DNA of 64,000 bases from Xylophilus sp. Leaf220 (GCF_001421705.1 NZ_LMKO01000007.1:1-64000); one strand, 5' to 3'. Shown: positions 25,745-34,920, counted from the first letter of the stretch. The notes: a model not told the origin generated them from the sequence alone. Program-made: numbers and translations.

Positions 25745-26995
25745 ATGGAACACGCCGAACTCGCCGCCTGGCTGCGGCTGACGCTGACCCCCGGCGTGGG
25801 GCCCGACACCGGCCGGCGGCTCCTGGCGGCGTTCGGCCTGCCGACGGCGGTGTTCGATGCGCCCGCCGCCGCGCTGCGGCAGGTGGCGACGCCCGCGCAG
25901 ACGGCCGCCCTGCAGGCCCAGCCCGCCGGCCTGGCCGCGCTGCTGGACACCACCTGGGCCTGGCTGAACGAACGTGACGCGACCGGTGCCGAGCGGCGCT
26001 GCCTGACCCTGGCCGATGCCGGCTACCCGGCCGGGCTGCTGGCGACGGAAGACCCGCCGCTGCTGCTGTACCTGCTCGGATCGCCGGTTTTCGAGCCGAA
26101 AGTGCCTGCAGCCGGCGACCCGCGCCGACCCTCAGCTATCGAATCTGTAGCAACCGCAGTGGCGCCCGGCATCGCGATCGTCGGCACCCGCAACCCGACG
26201 CCGCAGGGCGCGCGGGACGCGCAGGCCTTCGCCCAGCATTTTGCCGGCGCGGGGCTGACCGTCGTCTCGGGCCTGGCGCTGGGGATCGACGCCGCCGCCC
26301 ACCAGGGCGCGCTCGACGGCGCGACGGCCGGCCTCTGCCCCACGATCGCCATCGTCGGCACCGGGCTCGACCGGGTCTATCCGCGGCAGAACCGGGCGCT
26401 GGCCCACCGGATCGCGCAGGAGGGCCTGCTGGTCAGCGAGTACGCGCTGGGCATGCCGCCACTGGCCGCCAACTTCCCCCGGCGCAACCGGCTGATCGCG
26501 GGCCTGTCGCTCGGCACGCTGGTGGTGGAGGCGGCGCAGCCTTCGGGCTCCCTGATCACCGCGCGGATGGCGGTCGAGCAGGGCAAGGAGGTCTTCGCGA
26601 TCCCCGGCTCGATCCACGCGCCGCAGTCGCGCGGCTGCCATGCGCTGATCCGCGAGGGCGCCAAGCTGGTCGAATCGGCGCAGGACGTGCTGGAGGAGCT
26701 GCCGCCGTTCGCCGACCGCGCCCGGCCTGCCGCACCGGCGACGGCCCGCCGCGCGCCGGCGCCGCAACCGGCCCTGTTCCCGGCTGCCGCCGCTACGGCC
26801 GATGCGCGGGACAGCGAGGACGACACAGGCGGTCTGCTCGGTGCGATGGGCTGGAACCCGGTGGGCCTCGACGCGCTGGTGGCCCGCACCGGCACCGACG
26901 CCGCGGCGCTGCAGGTACAGCTGCTGGAGCTGGAGCTCGACGACCGGGTCGCCCGCCTCCCCGGCGGGTTGTTCCAGCGGGTGGCAAAGGGCTGA
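25745..26995 (+). CDS. dprA: DNA processing protein DprA
   Basis: DprA binds incoming single-stranded DNA during natural transformation and loads RecA. 416 residues: an N-terminal SAM-like helical part (LRLTLTPGVGPDTGRRLLA), the Rossmann-like core from about residue 142 (IAIVGTRNPTPQG, VVSGLALGIDAAAHQGAL, IAIVGTGLDRVYPRQN, NFPRRNRLIAGLSLGTLVVEA, EVFAIPGS), and a C-terminal winged-helix-like domain (VGLDALVARTGTDAAAL). Between the two domains, after LLYLLGSPVF, about 25 extra residues (with PSAIESVATA) are encoded by a copy of the window's REP-like repeat, in frame. No ribosome-binding site is evident. Convergent with secF, with the 68-bp repeat between. Confidence 0.96.
   Translation: MEHAELAAWLRLTLTPGVGPDTGRRLLAAFGLPTAVFDAPAAALRQVATPAQTAALQAQPAGLAALLDTTWAWLNERDATGAERRCLTLADAGYPAGLLATEDPPLLLYLLGSPVFEPKVPAAGDPRRPSAIESVATAVAPGIAIVGTRNPTPQGARDAQAFAQHFAGAGLTVVSGLALGIDAAAHQGALDGATAGLCPTIAIVGTGLDRVYPRQNRALAHRIAQEGLLVSEYALGMPPLAANFPRRNRLIAGLSLGTLVVEAAQPSGSLITARMAVEQGKEVFAIPGSIHAPQSRGCHALIREGAKLVESAQDVLEELPPFADRARPAAPATARRAPAPQPALFPAAAATADARDSEDDTGGLLGAMGWNPVGLDALVARTGTDAAALQVQLLELELDDRVARLPGGLFQRVAKG
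26086..26153 (+). repeat. REP-like repeat, copy h, inside dprA
   Basis: GTTTTCGAGCCGAAAGTGCC, TGCAGCCGGCGACCCGCGCC, GACCCTC and core AGCTATCGAATCTGTAGCAA (26134-26153). A nearly full-length copy that is read through as protein within DprA. Confidence 0.75.
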
Positions 26996-27065
26996 GCCCC
27001 TGCGCGCCCTCCCCGAGGGCAACCCATCTCACAGCCACCGGCCGCCGACGGGTCCCCCGGCGGCA

Positions 27066-27133
27066 GGCAGGGCCTCCCCCTCGGGGGGTGGCGAATGACA
27101 CGCTGCGGCAGCAGCGTGCAAAGCCGGGGGGCC
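27066..27133 (+). repeat. 68-bp intergenic repeat, copy 2
   Basis: Second clear copy of the 8196 element: GGGCCTCCCCCTCGGGGGGT, GGCGAATGACACGCTGCGGC, and AAGCCGGGGGGCC at the end. It sits between the convergent dprA and secF genes and contains two hairpin-forming segments, including ACACGCTGC/GCAGCGTG. Confidence 0.75.
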
Positions 27134-27139
27134 TTGTTT

Positions 27140-28105
27140 CTAGACCTGCGCGCCGCTGTTCGGATCGGCCGGATCGGTGGCCGCGTCCTTCTTGGCGACC
27201 GGCTTGACCAGGTCTTCGCGCTTCACGCCCAGCCACATCGCGATGGCCGCGGCCACGAAGCACGACGAGTAGATGCCGAACAGGATGCCGATGGTCAGCG
27301 CCAGGGCGAAGTAGTGCAGCGTGGCGCCGCCGAAGAAGAACATCGACAGCACCATCAGCTGGGTCGAGCCGTGGGTGATGATGGTCCGGCTGATGGTGGA
27401 GGTGATCGCGTGGTTGATCGCGGCCTCGGTGTCCATCTTGCGCTGGCGGCGGAAGGTCTCGCGCACCCGGTCGAAGATCACCACCGACTCGTTGACCGAA
27501 TAGCCCAGCACCGCGAGCACCGCCGCCAGCACCGCCAGCGAGAACTCCCACTGGAAGAAGGCGAAGAAGCCCAGGATGATCACCACGTCGTGCAGGTTGG
27601 CCAGCACGGTGGAGACGGCGAACTTCCACTCGAAACGGAAGGCCAGGTAGACCATGATGCCGATGACCACCATCGCCAGCGCCTTCAGGCCGTCGGTCGC
27701 CAGTTCCTCGCCCACCTGCGGGCCGACGAACTCGACCCGGCGCAGCGTGGCATCGGCGGTCGCCGGATCGGCCTTGAGCGCTCCCAGGACGCGATCGCTC
27801 TGCTGGGCCGAGGACACGCCCTTCTGCGCGGGCAGCCGGATCATCACGTCGCGCGCGGTGCCGAAGTTCTGCACCTGCACATCCTGGTAGCCCAGGCCGG
27901 TGACGGTGCTGCGCACCTTCTCCAGATCGGCCGGCTGCGAGTAGGCCACCTCCATCACCGTGCCGCCGGTGAACTCCACCGACAGGTGCAGTCCGCGGTG
28001 GAACAGGAAGAACACGGCCGCCAGGAAGGTGATGATCGAGATCGAATTCAGGATCAGCGCATGCCGCATGAACGGGATGTCGCGGCGGATACGGAAGAAT
28101 TCCAT
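27140..28105 (-). CDS. secF: Protein translocase subunit SecF
   Basis: Inner-membrane SecF, which with SecD uses the proton gradient to help pull proteins through SecYEG. 321 residues with six membrane helices and a periplasmic domain. Visible markers: an N-terminal helix (ILNSISIITFLAAVFFLF), VEFTGGTVMEV, the conserved VVIILGFFAFFQWEFS, GYSVNESVVIFDRVRETFRR (the cytoplasmic signature) and HGSTQLMVLSMFFFGG. AAGGAG precedes the ATG by eight bases. It follows secD by 12 bp in the usual yajC-secD-secF order. Confidence 0.97.
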   Translation of the reverse strand: MEFFRIRRDIPFMRHALILNSISIITFLAAVFFLFHRGLHLSVEFTGGTVMEVAYSQPADLEKVRSTVTGLGYQDVQVQNFGTARDVMIRLPAQKGVSSAQQSDRVLGALKADPATADATLRRVEFVGPQVGEELATDGLKALAMVVIGIMVYLAFRFEWKFAVSTVLANLHDVVIILGFFAFFQWEFSLAVLAAVLAVLGYSVNESVVIFDRVRETFRRQRKMDTEAAINHAITSTISRTIITHGSTQLMVLSMFFFGGATLHYFALALTIGILFGIYSSCFVAAAIAMWLGVKREDLVKPVAKKDAATDPADPNSGAQV

Positions 28106-28117
28106 GGTGTCGTCTCC

Positions 28118-30013
28118 TTACTTTGCCGAGACGGCGGTGGAAGCGGAGGCGTCGGCCTCGGGGCGCCAGACGGTGCCGATGGCAACGCTCTTGAGCTTTT
28201 TCTTGCGGCCGTACCAGAGGTTGACCAGGCCGCGCGAGAAGAACACGGCCGAGAACATGCTGGTCAGGATGCCGATGCAGTGCACCACCGCGAAGCCGCG
28301 CACCGGGCCGGAGCCGAAGGCGAGCAGCGCCAGGCCGGCGATCAGCGTGGTGACGTTCGAGTCGAGGATGGTCGCCCAGGCGCGCTCGTAGCCCGCATGG
28401 ATCGCGGCCTGCGCCGAGGCGCCGTTGCGCAACTCTTCGCGGATGCGCTCGTTGATCAGCACGTTCGAGTCGATCGCCACGCCCAGCGCCAGCGCCATGG
28501 CGGCGATGCCGGGCAGCGTCAGCGTGGCCTGCAGCATCGACAGGATGGCCACCAGCAGCGCCACGTTGACCAGCAGCGCGATGCTGGAGAAAACGCCGAA
28601 GAGCGCGTAGTAGGCGCACATGAAGACCGCGATGGCCGCCAGGCCCCAGGCCACGCTGTGGAAGCCGCGCGAGATGTTCTCGGCACCCAGGCTCGGGCCG
28701 ATGGTGCGTTCCTCGATGATCTCCATCGGCGCAGCCAGGGAGCCGGCGCGCAGCAGCAGCGAGGTGTCGGCCGCCTCGACCGAGGTCATGCGGCCCGAGA
28801 TCTGCACCCGGCCGCCGGAGATTTCCGAGCGGATCACCGGCGCGGTGACCACCTCGCCCTTGCCCTTCTCGAAGAGCACGATGGCCATGCGCTTGCCCAC
28901 GTTCTCGCGGGTGATGTCGCGGAAGATGCGGGCGCCCTTGGCGTCGAGCGTCAGGTTGACCGTCGGCTCCTGCGTCTGGCTATCGAAGCCGGGCTGGGCG
29001 TCGGTCAGGTTCTCGCCGGTCAGGACGACCTGCTTCTTGACGACGATCGGCGCGCCGGAGCGCTCGGGGTAGCGCTCGGAGCCGAAGGGCACGTTGCCGG
29101 CGGTGCTGCGCTCGGCCACCCGGGCCTCGGAGCTCTCGTCGACCATGCGCACTTCCAGCGTGGCGGTGCGGCCCAGGATGTCCTTGGCCTTGGCGGTGTC
29201 CTGCACGCCGGGCAGCTGCACCACGATGCGGTCCAGGCCCTGCTGCTGGATCACCGGCTCGGACACGCCGAGTTCGTTGATCCGGTTGTGCAGCGTGGTG
29301 ATGTTCTGCTTGAGCGCCTGGTCCTGCACCTTGCGCACCGCCTCGGGCTTGATGCGGGCCAGCAGCCGGGTGTCGGCGCCGTCGCCGGTCTGGGTCACGA
29401 CCAGGTCGGGGAACTGGTCGGAGATCAGGTTCTTGACCGCGGTGGCGGTCTGGGCGTCGCGCACCCGGATGTCGACCGCCTGGCCGTCGCGGTTGATGCC
29501 GCCGTGGCGGATGCCCTTGTCGCGCAGCGTGGTGCGCAGGTCGCCGGCATAGGATTCGGCCTTCTTGTCGAGGGCGGCCTGCATGTCGACCTGCAGCATG
29601 AAGTGCACGCCGCCGCGCAGATCGAGGCCCAGGTACATCGGCACCGCGCCCAGCTTGGCCAGCCAGGCCGGCGAACGCGAGATCAGGTTCAGCGCGACGA
29701 TATACGACGGATCGGCGGCATCGGGCACCAGGGCGCGCTGCAGGGCGTCGCGGGCACGCAGCTGCTCGTCCGGCGTGGCGAAGCGGGCGCGCACCGAGGT
29801 GCCGTCGAGCGTCACCGCGCCGGCATCGACGTTGGCGGCCTTCAGGGCCTCCTCGACGCGGGTGCGGGTGGCGTCGTCGACCTTGACGCTCGACTTGCCC
29901 GCCGAGACCTGCACGGCCGGCGCCTCGCCGAAGAAATTGGGCAGGGTGTAGAGGGCCCCCACCAGCAGCACGACGACGAGGATCGCGTACTTCCAGACCG
30001 GATAACGATTCAT
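28118..30013 (-). CDS. secD: Protein translocase subunit SecD
   Basis: SecD of 631 residues, the partner of SecF. The start at MNRYPVWKYAILVVVLLVGA gives the standard N-terminal membrane helix. Then comes the large periplasmic P1 region with GLDLRGGVHFMLQVD, ELGVSEPVIQQQGLDRIVVQLPG and VRMVDE, the conserved RISGRMTSVEAADTSLLLRAG region (read here as QISGRMTSVEAADTSLLLRA), and five C-terminal helices with GVAIDSNVLINERIREELRNG, the signature that mirrors SecF. It is 95 bp downstream of yajC. The upstream leader has no strong Shine-Dalgarno sequence. Confidence 0.97.
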   Translation of the reverse strand: MNRYPVWKYAILVVVLLVGALYTLPNFFGEAPAVQVSAGKSSVKVDDATRTRVEEALKAANVDAGAVTLDGTSVRARFATPDEQLRARDALQRALVPDAADPSYIVALNLISRSPAWLAKLGAVPMYLGLDLRGGVHFMLQVDMQAALDKKAESYAGDLRTTLRDKGIRHGGINRDGQAVDIRVRDAQTATAVKNLISDQFPDLVVTQTGDGADTRLLARIKPEAVRKVQDQALKQNITTLHNRINELGVSEPVIQQQGLDRIVVQLPGVQDTAKAKDILGRTATLEVRMVDESSEARVAERSTAGNVPFGSERYPERSGAPIVVKKQVVLTGENLTDAQPGFDSQTQEPTVNLTLDAKGARIFRDITRENVGKRMAIVLFEKGKGEVVTAPVIRSEISGGRVQISGRMTSVEAADTSLLLRAGSLAAPMEIIEERTIGPSLGAENISRGFHSVAWGLAAIAVFMCAYYALFGVFSSIALLVNVALLVAILSMLQATLTLPGIAAMALALGVAIDSNVLINERIREELRNGASAQAAIHAGYERAWATILDSNVTTLIAGLALLAFGSGPVRGFAVVHCIGILTSMFSAVFFSRGLVNLWYGRKKKLKSVAIGTVWRPEADASASTAVSAK

Positions 30014-30108
30014 AGCTTGGAGCGTGTTGTGCGCTTTTTGTCCGGCGCGGGGCCGCTTCGGTTCGACTCGGGTCCTGCGGGCGCGGCAGGCGTGCCGCGC
30101 GGGACCGG

Positions 30109-30444
30109 TTACTTGACGGTGCCCTTGGGCAGGACCTGCGCGACGGCGGTGCGCTGCACCTGCACTTCGACGTTGGGAGCGATCTCGAGGCCGAGGGTTC
30201 CCTCGCCCAGGCGGGTCACGCGGCCGATGATGCCGCCGGCCGTCGCCACTTCGTCGCCCTTGGCGATGGCGTCGAGCATCGCGCGGTGCTCCTTCTGCTT
30301 GCGCATCTGCGGGCGGATCATCACGAAATAGAGCACCACGAACATCAGCACCAGCGGCAGCATGCCGGTGAGCGAGGACATGATGCCGCCACCGCCGGCG
30401 GCTGCGGCAGGGGCGGTCTGGGCGAATGCGGAAGAGATGAACAA
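30109..30444 (-). CDS. yajC: Preprotein translocase subunit YajC
   Basis: YajC, a small single-span inner-membrane protein that associates with SecDF. 111 residues from a TTG start, chosen because GGAG lies seven bases upstream and the family opens with FISSAFAQTA. One membrane helix (LPLVLMFVVLYFVMIRPQ) is followed by the basic cytoplasmic motif MRKQKEHRAMLDAIAKGDEVATAGGI, typical of the family. First gene of yajC-secD-secF. The tgt and queA genes that often precede it are absent; an indolepyruvate oxidoreductase gene lies upstream instead. Confidence 0.94.
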   Translation of the reverse strand: MFISSAFAQTAPAAAAGGGGIMSSLTGMLPLVLMFVVLYFVMIRPQMRKQKEHRAMLDAIAKGDEVATAGGIIGRVTRLGEGTLGLEIAPNVEVQVQRTAVAQVLPKGTVK

Positions 30445-30598
30445 GGGGCGGCTCCACGACGCGCACGTCGAATTGGGAAGAGAGGAACTGCCGGGCGCGG
30501 CTGGCGCCGCCACCCCGGGCAACCGGCGATTGTATGCGGCGCCCCCTCCTACACGCCCCGGGGTATCCCGGCGCGGCAGAGGACTATCGAGCGCGTGG

Positions 30599-30658
30599 CG
30601 CTACCGAATCGATAGCAACCGGCCGGCGCTGCACGCCGGCCCGGGCCCGATTCGAAGC
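30599..30658 (-). repeat. REP-like repeat, copy d
   Basis: Minus strand: TTCGAATCGGGCCCGGGCCG, GCGTGCAGCGCCGGCCGG, then TTGCTATCGATTCGGTAGCG. It touches the stop codon of the indolepyruvate oxidoreductase gene (30659-30661). Confidence 0.75.
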
Positions 30659-33600
30659 TCAAGCCGCGGCGCGCGCCTCGGCCGGGCCGTTCCAGCGGGC
30701 CTGCAGCTCTGCGCCGCGCAGCCGGGCCGCCACCAGGTTGCGGTGCTTCACATGGCCGTAGCCCTTGATCTGCTCGGGCAGCCGGGCGATCTCGACGGCC
30801 AGCGCGTGGTTGGTCTCGTCGAGCCGCGGCAGCAGGGCCTCGACGCTGGCGCGGTATTCGCCCACCAGCGCCCGCTCGGTACGGCGTTCCTCGGTGCGGC
30901 CGAACGGATCGAACGCGGTGCCGCGCAGGCCCTTCAGCCTGGCGAGCACCTTGAACGCGATCAGCATCCAGGGGCCGAAGCGCTGCTTCTGCAACTCGCC
31001 CTTCGCATTGGTCTTGGCGATGCCGGGCGGGGCCAGGTGGTAGTGCAGCTTGAAGTCGCCTTCGAACATACCGTTGACCCGCTCCAAAAAGCCGCGGTCG
31101 GTGTGCAGCCGGGCGACCTCGTACTCGTCCTTGTACGCCATCAGCTTGAAGAGGTAGCGGGCGACCGATTCCGACAGCGCCGTCTTGCCGAGCGGCGCCT
31201 CGGCTGTCTTCACCCGGTCTACGAACTGGCGGTACACATCGGCATAGGCCTGGTTCTGGTAGGCCGCCAGGAACTGCGCACGCCGCGCCACCAGGCCGTC
31301 GAGCGTTTCGCGCGGCTTGAAGGTGATGACCTGGCCGGGCTCCGCCAGCTTGTGCATCGACTGCGGATCGTGCGCCGCGCGGCGGCCCCAGGCGAAGGCG
31401 GTCTTGTTCTGCTCGATCGCCACGCCGTTCAGCTCGATCGCCCGCAGCAGCGAGGCCAGCGACAGCGGAACCCAGCCGCGCTGCCAGGCGTAGCCCAGCA
31501 CCATCGGGTTGACGTAGATGCTGTCGCCCATCAGCTGGGTGGCGGCGGCGTCGGCGTCGAAGGCGCCGAAGTTGGCTTCGCCCACGGTGCGGGCGATCTC
31601 GGTGCCGCAGGCGTCCGCCGGGTTCTGCCATTCGGCGTTGCGCACGAAGGCGGCCGTTGGCGTGCTGTGGCCGTTGAGCACGACGTGGGTGCGGCCCTCG
31701 CGCATCCGCAGCGTCGTCTCCTTGTTGACCGCCACCAGCGGGTCGCAGGCCAGGACCAGGTCGGCCGCGGCCATCCCGACGCGGGTGGTGCGGATCGCGT
31801 CCTGCGTGGCGCCCACCAGCACATGGCTCCAGGTGGCGCCGCCCTTCTGCGCCAGGCCGGCCGCGTCCTGGGTGACGATGCCGCGGCCTTCCAGGTGGGC
31901 CGCCATGCCCAGCAGCTGGCCGATGGTGATCACCCCGGTGCCGCCCACGCCGGCCACCACGATGCCCCAGACGTCGTCGGCCCCGTCGAGCCGCGGCAGC
32001 ACCGGCTCGGGCAGCGGGCCCAGGTCCAGCGGCGAAGCCGACTTGCCCTTGCCCTTCTTCTTGAGCTGGCCGCCCTCCACCGTGACGAAGCTCGGGCAGA
32101 AGCCCTTCAGGCAGCTCATGTCCTTGTTGCAGCTGCTCTGGTTGATGGTGCGCTTGCGGCCGAATTCGGTCTCCAGCGGCTCGACCGACAGGCAGTTGCT
32201 CTGCACGCTGCAGTCGCCGCAGCCTTCGCACACCAGCTCGTTGATCACCACCCGCTTGGCCGGGTCGACCGCGGTGCCGCGCTTGCGGCGGCGGCGCTTC
32301 TCGGTGGCGCAGGTCTGGTCGTAGATGATGGCGGTGGTGCCCCGGATCTCGCGGAACTCGCGCTGCACCGCATCCAGCGTGTCGCGGTGCTTCACCTCCA
32401 GGTCGCCGGCGATCTTCACGCCGTCGTACTTCTCGGGCTCGTCGGTGACGATGACCACCTTGGTCAGGCCCTCGGCCTGCAGGCTCTGCGCGATCTGCAG
32501 CACGCTGTGACCCTCGGGCCGCTCGCCGACCTGCTGGCCGCCGGTCATCGCCACCGCGTCGTTGTAGAGGATCTTGTAGGTGATGTTGACGCCCGCGGCC
32601 ACCGCCTGCCGGATCGCCATCAGCCCGCTGTGGAAGTAGGTGCCGTCGCCCAGGTTGGCGAAGATGTGCTGGTCGGTGGTGAAGGGCTGCTGGCCGACCC
32701 AGGGCACGCCCTCGCCGCCCATCTGGGTGAAGCCGATGGTGCTGCGGTCCATCCAGGTGGCCATGTAGTGGCAGCCGATGCCGCCCACCGCGCGGGAGCC
32801 TTCGGGCACCACGGTGCTGGTGTTGTGCGGGCAGCCCGAGCAGAACCACGGCACCCGGTCTGCGCCCTGCACGCCGGTCGCGTCCAGCACTTGCATCGCG
32901 CGCTCCTTGGCCTCCAGGATCGCCAGCTGCGCATCGACCCGGGCGCGCATGTCGGCGCCGGCCGCATCCAGCAGGCCCAGCTTCTTGAGCCGCTGCGCGA
33001 TGGCCCGCGCGATGATGGCGGGCGACAGGTCGGCGTTGGCCCGCAGCAGGGTGTTGGCGGTGGGGTTGGGCATGCTCCATTCGCCGCCGCCTTCGGACTC
33101 GCCGAACTTGCCGAGCACGTTGGGCCGCACGTCGGGGCGCCAGTTGTAGAGCTCTTCCTTCAGCTGGTATTCGATGACCTGGCGCTTCTCCTCGACCACC
33201 AGGATTTCCTGCAGGCCGGTCGCGAACTCGCGGGTCAGCTGCGCTTCCAGCGGCCACACCACGCCCACCTTGTGCAGGCGGATGCCGATGCGGCGGCACG
33301 ATGCGTCGTCCAGCCCCAGGTCGAGCAGTGCCTGGCGGGTGTCGTTCCAGGCCTTGCCGCTGGCCATGATGCCGAAGCGGTCGTGGGGCGTCTCGATGGC
33401 GCTGTAGTTGAGCCGGTTGGCGCGGATATAGGCCAGCGCGGCGTACCACTTGTAGTGCATCAGGCGCGCCTCCTGCTCCAGCGGCGCATCGGGCCAGCGG
33501 ATGTGCAGGCCGCCGGGCGGCATCTCGAAATCGGTGGGGATCACGATGTCGACCCGCTGCGGATCGATCATGACGGTGGCGCTGGATTCGACGATCTCCT

Positions 33601-34243
33601 GGATCGTCTTCATGCCGGCCCACACGCCCGAGAAGCGGCTCATGGCGAAGGCGTGCAGCCCCAGGTCCAGGATCTCCTGCACGTTGGCCGGGAAGAACAC
33701 CGGCAGGCCGCAGGCCTTGAAGATGTGGTCGCTTTGGTGGGCGGCGGTGCTGCTCTTGCTGATGTGGTCGTCGCCCGCGATGGCGATCACGCCGCCGAAC
33801 TCGGTGGTGCCGGCCATGTTGGCGTGCTTGAACACGTCGGAGCAGCGGTCGACGCCCGGGCCCTTGCCGTACCAGATGCCGAAGACGCCGTCGAACTTGT
33901 TGGTGCCCGGCGGCGAGAAGCCCAGTTGCTGCGTGCCCCACAGCGCGGTGGCGGCCAGCTCCTCGTTGACGCCCGGCTGGAAGACGATGTTCTGCGCCTT
34001 CAGGAACTTGGACGCCTTCCACAGCGCCTGGTCGTAGCCGCCGAGCGGCGAGCCCCGGTAGCCGCTGACGAAGCCCGCCGTGTTCTTGCCGGCCGCCTGG
34101 TCGCGCAGCCGCTGCAGCATCGGCAGCTTCACCAGGGCCTGCACCCCGCTCATGAAGGCGCGGCCGTGGTCGAGGGCGTATTTGTCGTCGAGCGTGACCG
34201 TCTCGAGGGCCTTGCGGACGTGCTCGGGGAGTGGGGCGTTCAT
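30659..34243 (-). CDS. Indolepyruvate ferredoxin oxidoreductase, fused subunits
   Basis: Large 2-oxoacid:ferredoxin oxidoreductase of 1194 residues, the single-chain bacterial form in which the IorA-like (thiamine diphosphate) and IorB-like (gamma) parts are fused. It decarboxylates arylpyruvates, chiefly indolepyruvate and phenylpyruvate, to aryl-acyl-CoA with reduction of ferredoxin. Markers: N-terminal GFVSGYRGSPLGGYD, the thiamine diphosphate part with CSGCPHNTSTVVPEGS and GDGTYFHSGLMAIRQA, a cysteine cluster at about 670-720 (VCEGCGDCSVQSNC, SCNKDMSCLKGFCPS) for iron-sulfur binding, and the gamma domain (GIVVAGVGGTGVITIGQLLG). The start MNAPLPEHVRKALETV fits the family. Divergent from an Lrp/AsnC regulator and close to kynBUA, it probably belongs to aromatic amino-acid catabolism. 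Confidence 0.94.
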   Translation of the reverse strand: MNAPLPEHVRKALETVTLDDKYALDHGRAFMSGVQALVKLPMLQRLRDQAAGKNTAGFVSGYRGSPLGGYDQALWKASKFLKAQNIVFQPGVNEELAATALWGTQQLGFSPPGTNKFDGVFGIWYGKGPGVDRCSDVFKHANMAGTTEFGGVIAIAGDDHISKSSTAAHQSDHIFKACGLPVFFPANVQEILDLGLHAFAMSRFSGVWAGMKTIQEIVESSATVMIDPQRVDIVIPTDFEMPPGGLHIRWPDAPLEQEARLMHYKWYAALAYIRANRLNYSAIETPHDRFGIMASGKAWNDTRQALLDLGLDDASCRRIGIRLHKVGVVWPLEAQLTREFATGLQEILVVEEKRQVIEYQLKEELYNWRPDVRPNVLGKFGESEGGGEWSMPNPTANTLLRANADLSPAIIARAIAQRLKKLGLLDAAGADMRARVDAQLAILEAKERAMQVLDATGVQGADRVPWFCSGCPHNTSTVVPEGSRAVGGIGCHYMATWMDRSTIGFTQMGGEGVPWVGQQPFTTDQHIFANLGDGTYFHSGLMAIRQAVAAGVNITYKILYNDAVAMTGGQQVGERPEGHSVLQIAQSLQAEGLTKVVIVTDEPEKYDGVKIAGDLEVKHRDTLDAVQREFREIRGTTAIIYDQTCATEKRRRRKRGTAVDPAKRVVINELVCEGCGDCSVQSNCLSVEPLETEFGRKRTINQSSCNKDMSCLKGFCPSFVTVEGGQLKKKGKGKSASPLDLGPLPEPVLPRLDGADDVWGIVVAGVGGTGVITIGQLLGMAAHLEGRGIVTQDAAGLAQKGGATWSHVLVGATQDAIRTTRVGMAAADLVLACDPLVAVNKETTLRMREGRTHVVLNGHSTPTAAFVRNAEWQNPADACGTEIARTVGEANFGAFDADAAATQLMGDSIYVNPMVLGYAWQRGWVPLSLASLLRAIELNGVAIEQNKTAFAWGRRAAHDPQSMHKLAEPGQVITFKPRETLDGLVARRAQFLAAYQNQAYADVYRQFVDRVKTAEAPLGKTALSESVARYLFKLMAYKDEYEVARLHTDRGFLERVNGMFEGDFKLHYHLAPPGIAKTNAKGELQKQRFGPWMLIAFKVLARLKGLRGTAFDPFGRTEERRTERALVGEYRASVEALLPRLDETNHALAVEIARLPEQIKGYGHVKHRNLVAARLRGAELQARWNGPAEARAAA

Positions 34244-34313
34244 CGTTCTTGTCTCCGTGGGCGTCGGGGGTGCGCCTCTGGGACCAGTGTAGGTTTGCAC
34301 CCGGGATAAGTGT

Positions 34314-34343
34314 TTGCGTTCGTTGCCCTGCAAAGGCTATGCT
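34314..34343 (+). promoter_or_regulatory. Candidate sigma-70 promoter of the Lrp-family regulator
   Basis: TTGCGT (34314-34319) and TATGCT (34338-34343) are separated by 18 bp. Transcription would begin near 34350, which excludes the ATG at 34339 as a start and favours the GTG at 34375. Confidence 0.5.
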
Positions 34344-34374
34344 GCGCAAGAATCTTTCCCGGAATGGCCCAAAA

Positions 34375-34854
34375 GTGGAAACACTCGACAAATTCGACCT
34401 GGCGATCCTGCGCGAGCTGCAGGCCGATGCGCGGCTGACCAACGCCGAGCTGGCTCAGCGGGTAGGCCTGTCAGCCGCGCCGTGCTGGCGCCGGGTGCGG
34501 GCGCTGGAGGCGGCGGGCTTCATCCTGGGCTACCACGCCGCGGTCAACCGCCAGAAGATCGGCCTGGGCGTGCTGGCCTTCGTGCGGATCGACGCCGAGC
34601 GCAATTCGGGCGACGCGATGCGCCAGCTGGAAGAAGCGGTGCGCCAGCTGCCCGAGGTGACCAGCTGCCACTACATCAGCGGCGCCGGCACCTTCGAGCT
34701 GCAGGTGGTGGCGCCCGACCTGGACAGCTTCTCGCGCTTCGCCCTGCAGCGGCTGGCCAACCTGCCGCATGTGAAGGACCTGCACACCAGCTTCTCGCTG
34801 GGCGAGGTGAAGGCCGGCGGCGCGCTGCCGCTGGGGCATCTGGAAAAACGATAG
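34375..34854 (+). CDS. Lrp/AsnC family transcriptional regulator
   Basis: Lrp/AsnC regulator of 159 residues: N-terminal helix-turn-helix (TLDKFDLAILRELQADARLT, then LAQRVGLSAAPCWRRVRALEAAG) and a C-terminal RAM ligand-binding domain (LGVLAFVRID, EVTSCHYISGAGTFELQVV, VKDLHTSFSLGEVK). The start is placed at GTG because (V/M)ETLDKFD is the usual opening and a candidate promoter covers the upstream ATG. Regulators of this family often control the adjacent divergent gene and respond to amino acids. Here that gene is the indolepyruvate oxidoreductase. A KynR-like role toward kynBUA, where an Lrp/AsnC regulator is known in Pseudomonas, is possible but unproven. Confidence 0.93.
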   Translation: METLDKFDLAILRELQADARLTNAELAQRVGLSAAPCWRRVRALEAAGFILGYHAAVNRQKIGLGVLAFVRIDAERNSGDAMRQLEEAVRQLPEVTSCHYISGAGTFELQVVAPDLDSFSRFALQRLANLPHVKDLHTSFSLGEVKAGGALPLGHLEKR

Positions 34855-34920
34855 CCCGCCCGGCCGGCGTTGCCCGCGGAGGGCGCGCCCGGCCTGCCCC
34901 GCCAGCGCGCGCGCAGGCCC

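Noticed and set aside
27095-30331. 1078-codon plus-strand open frame over secF, secD and yajC
   Set aside because: Antisense shadow of three convincing genes; composition is His/Gln/Arg/Leu/Val-rich as expected from the complement of GC-biased codons.
30362-34309. 1315-codon plus-strand open frame opposite the indolepyruvate oxidoreductase
   Set aside because: Antisense shadow; the minus-strand frame has all catalytic and cysteine motifs.
34339-34341. ATG as the start of the Lrp-family regulator
   Set aside because: It lies inside the likely -10 box TATGCT and adds 12 residues before the usual opening of the family; the GTG at 34375 is preferred.
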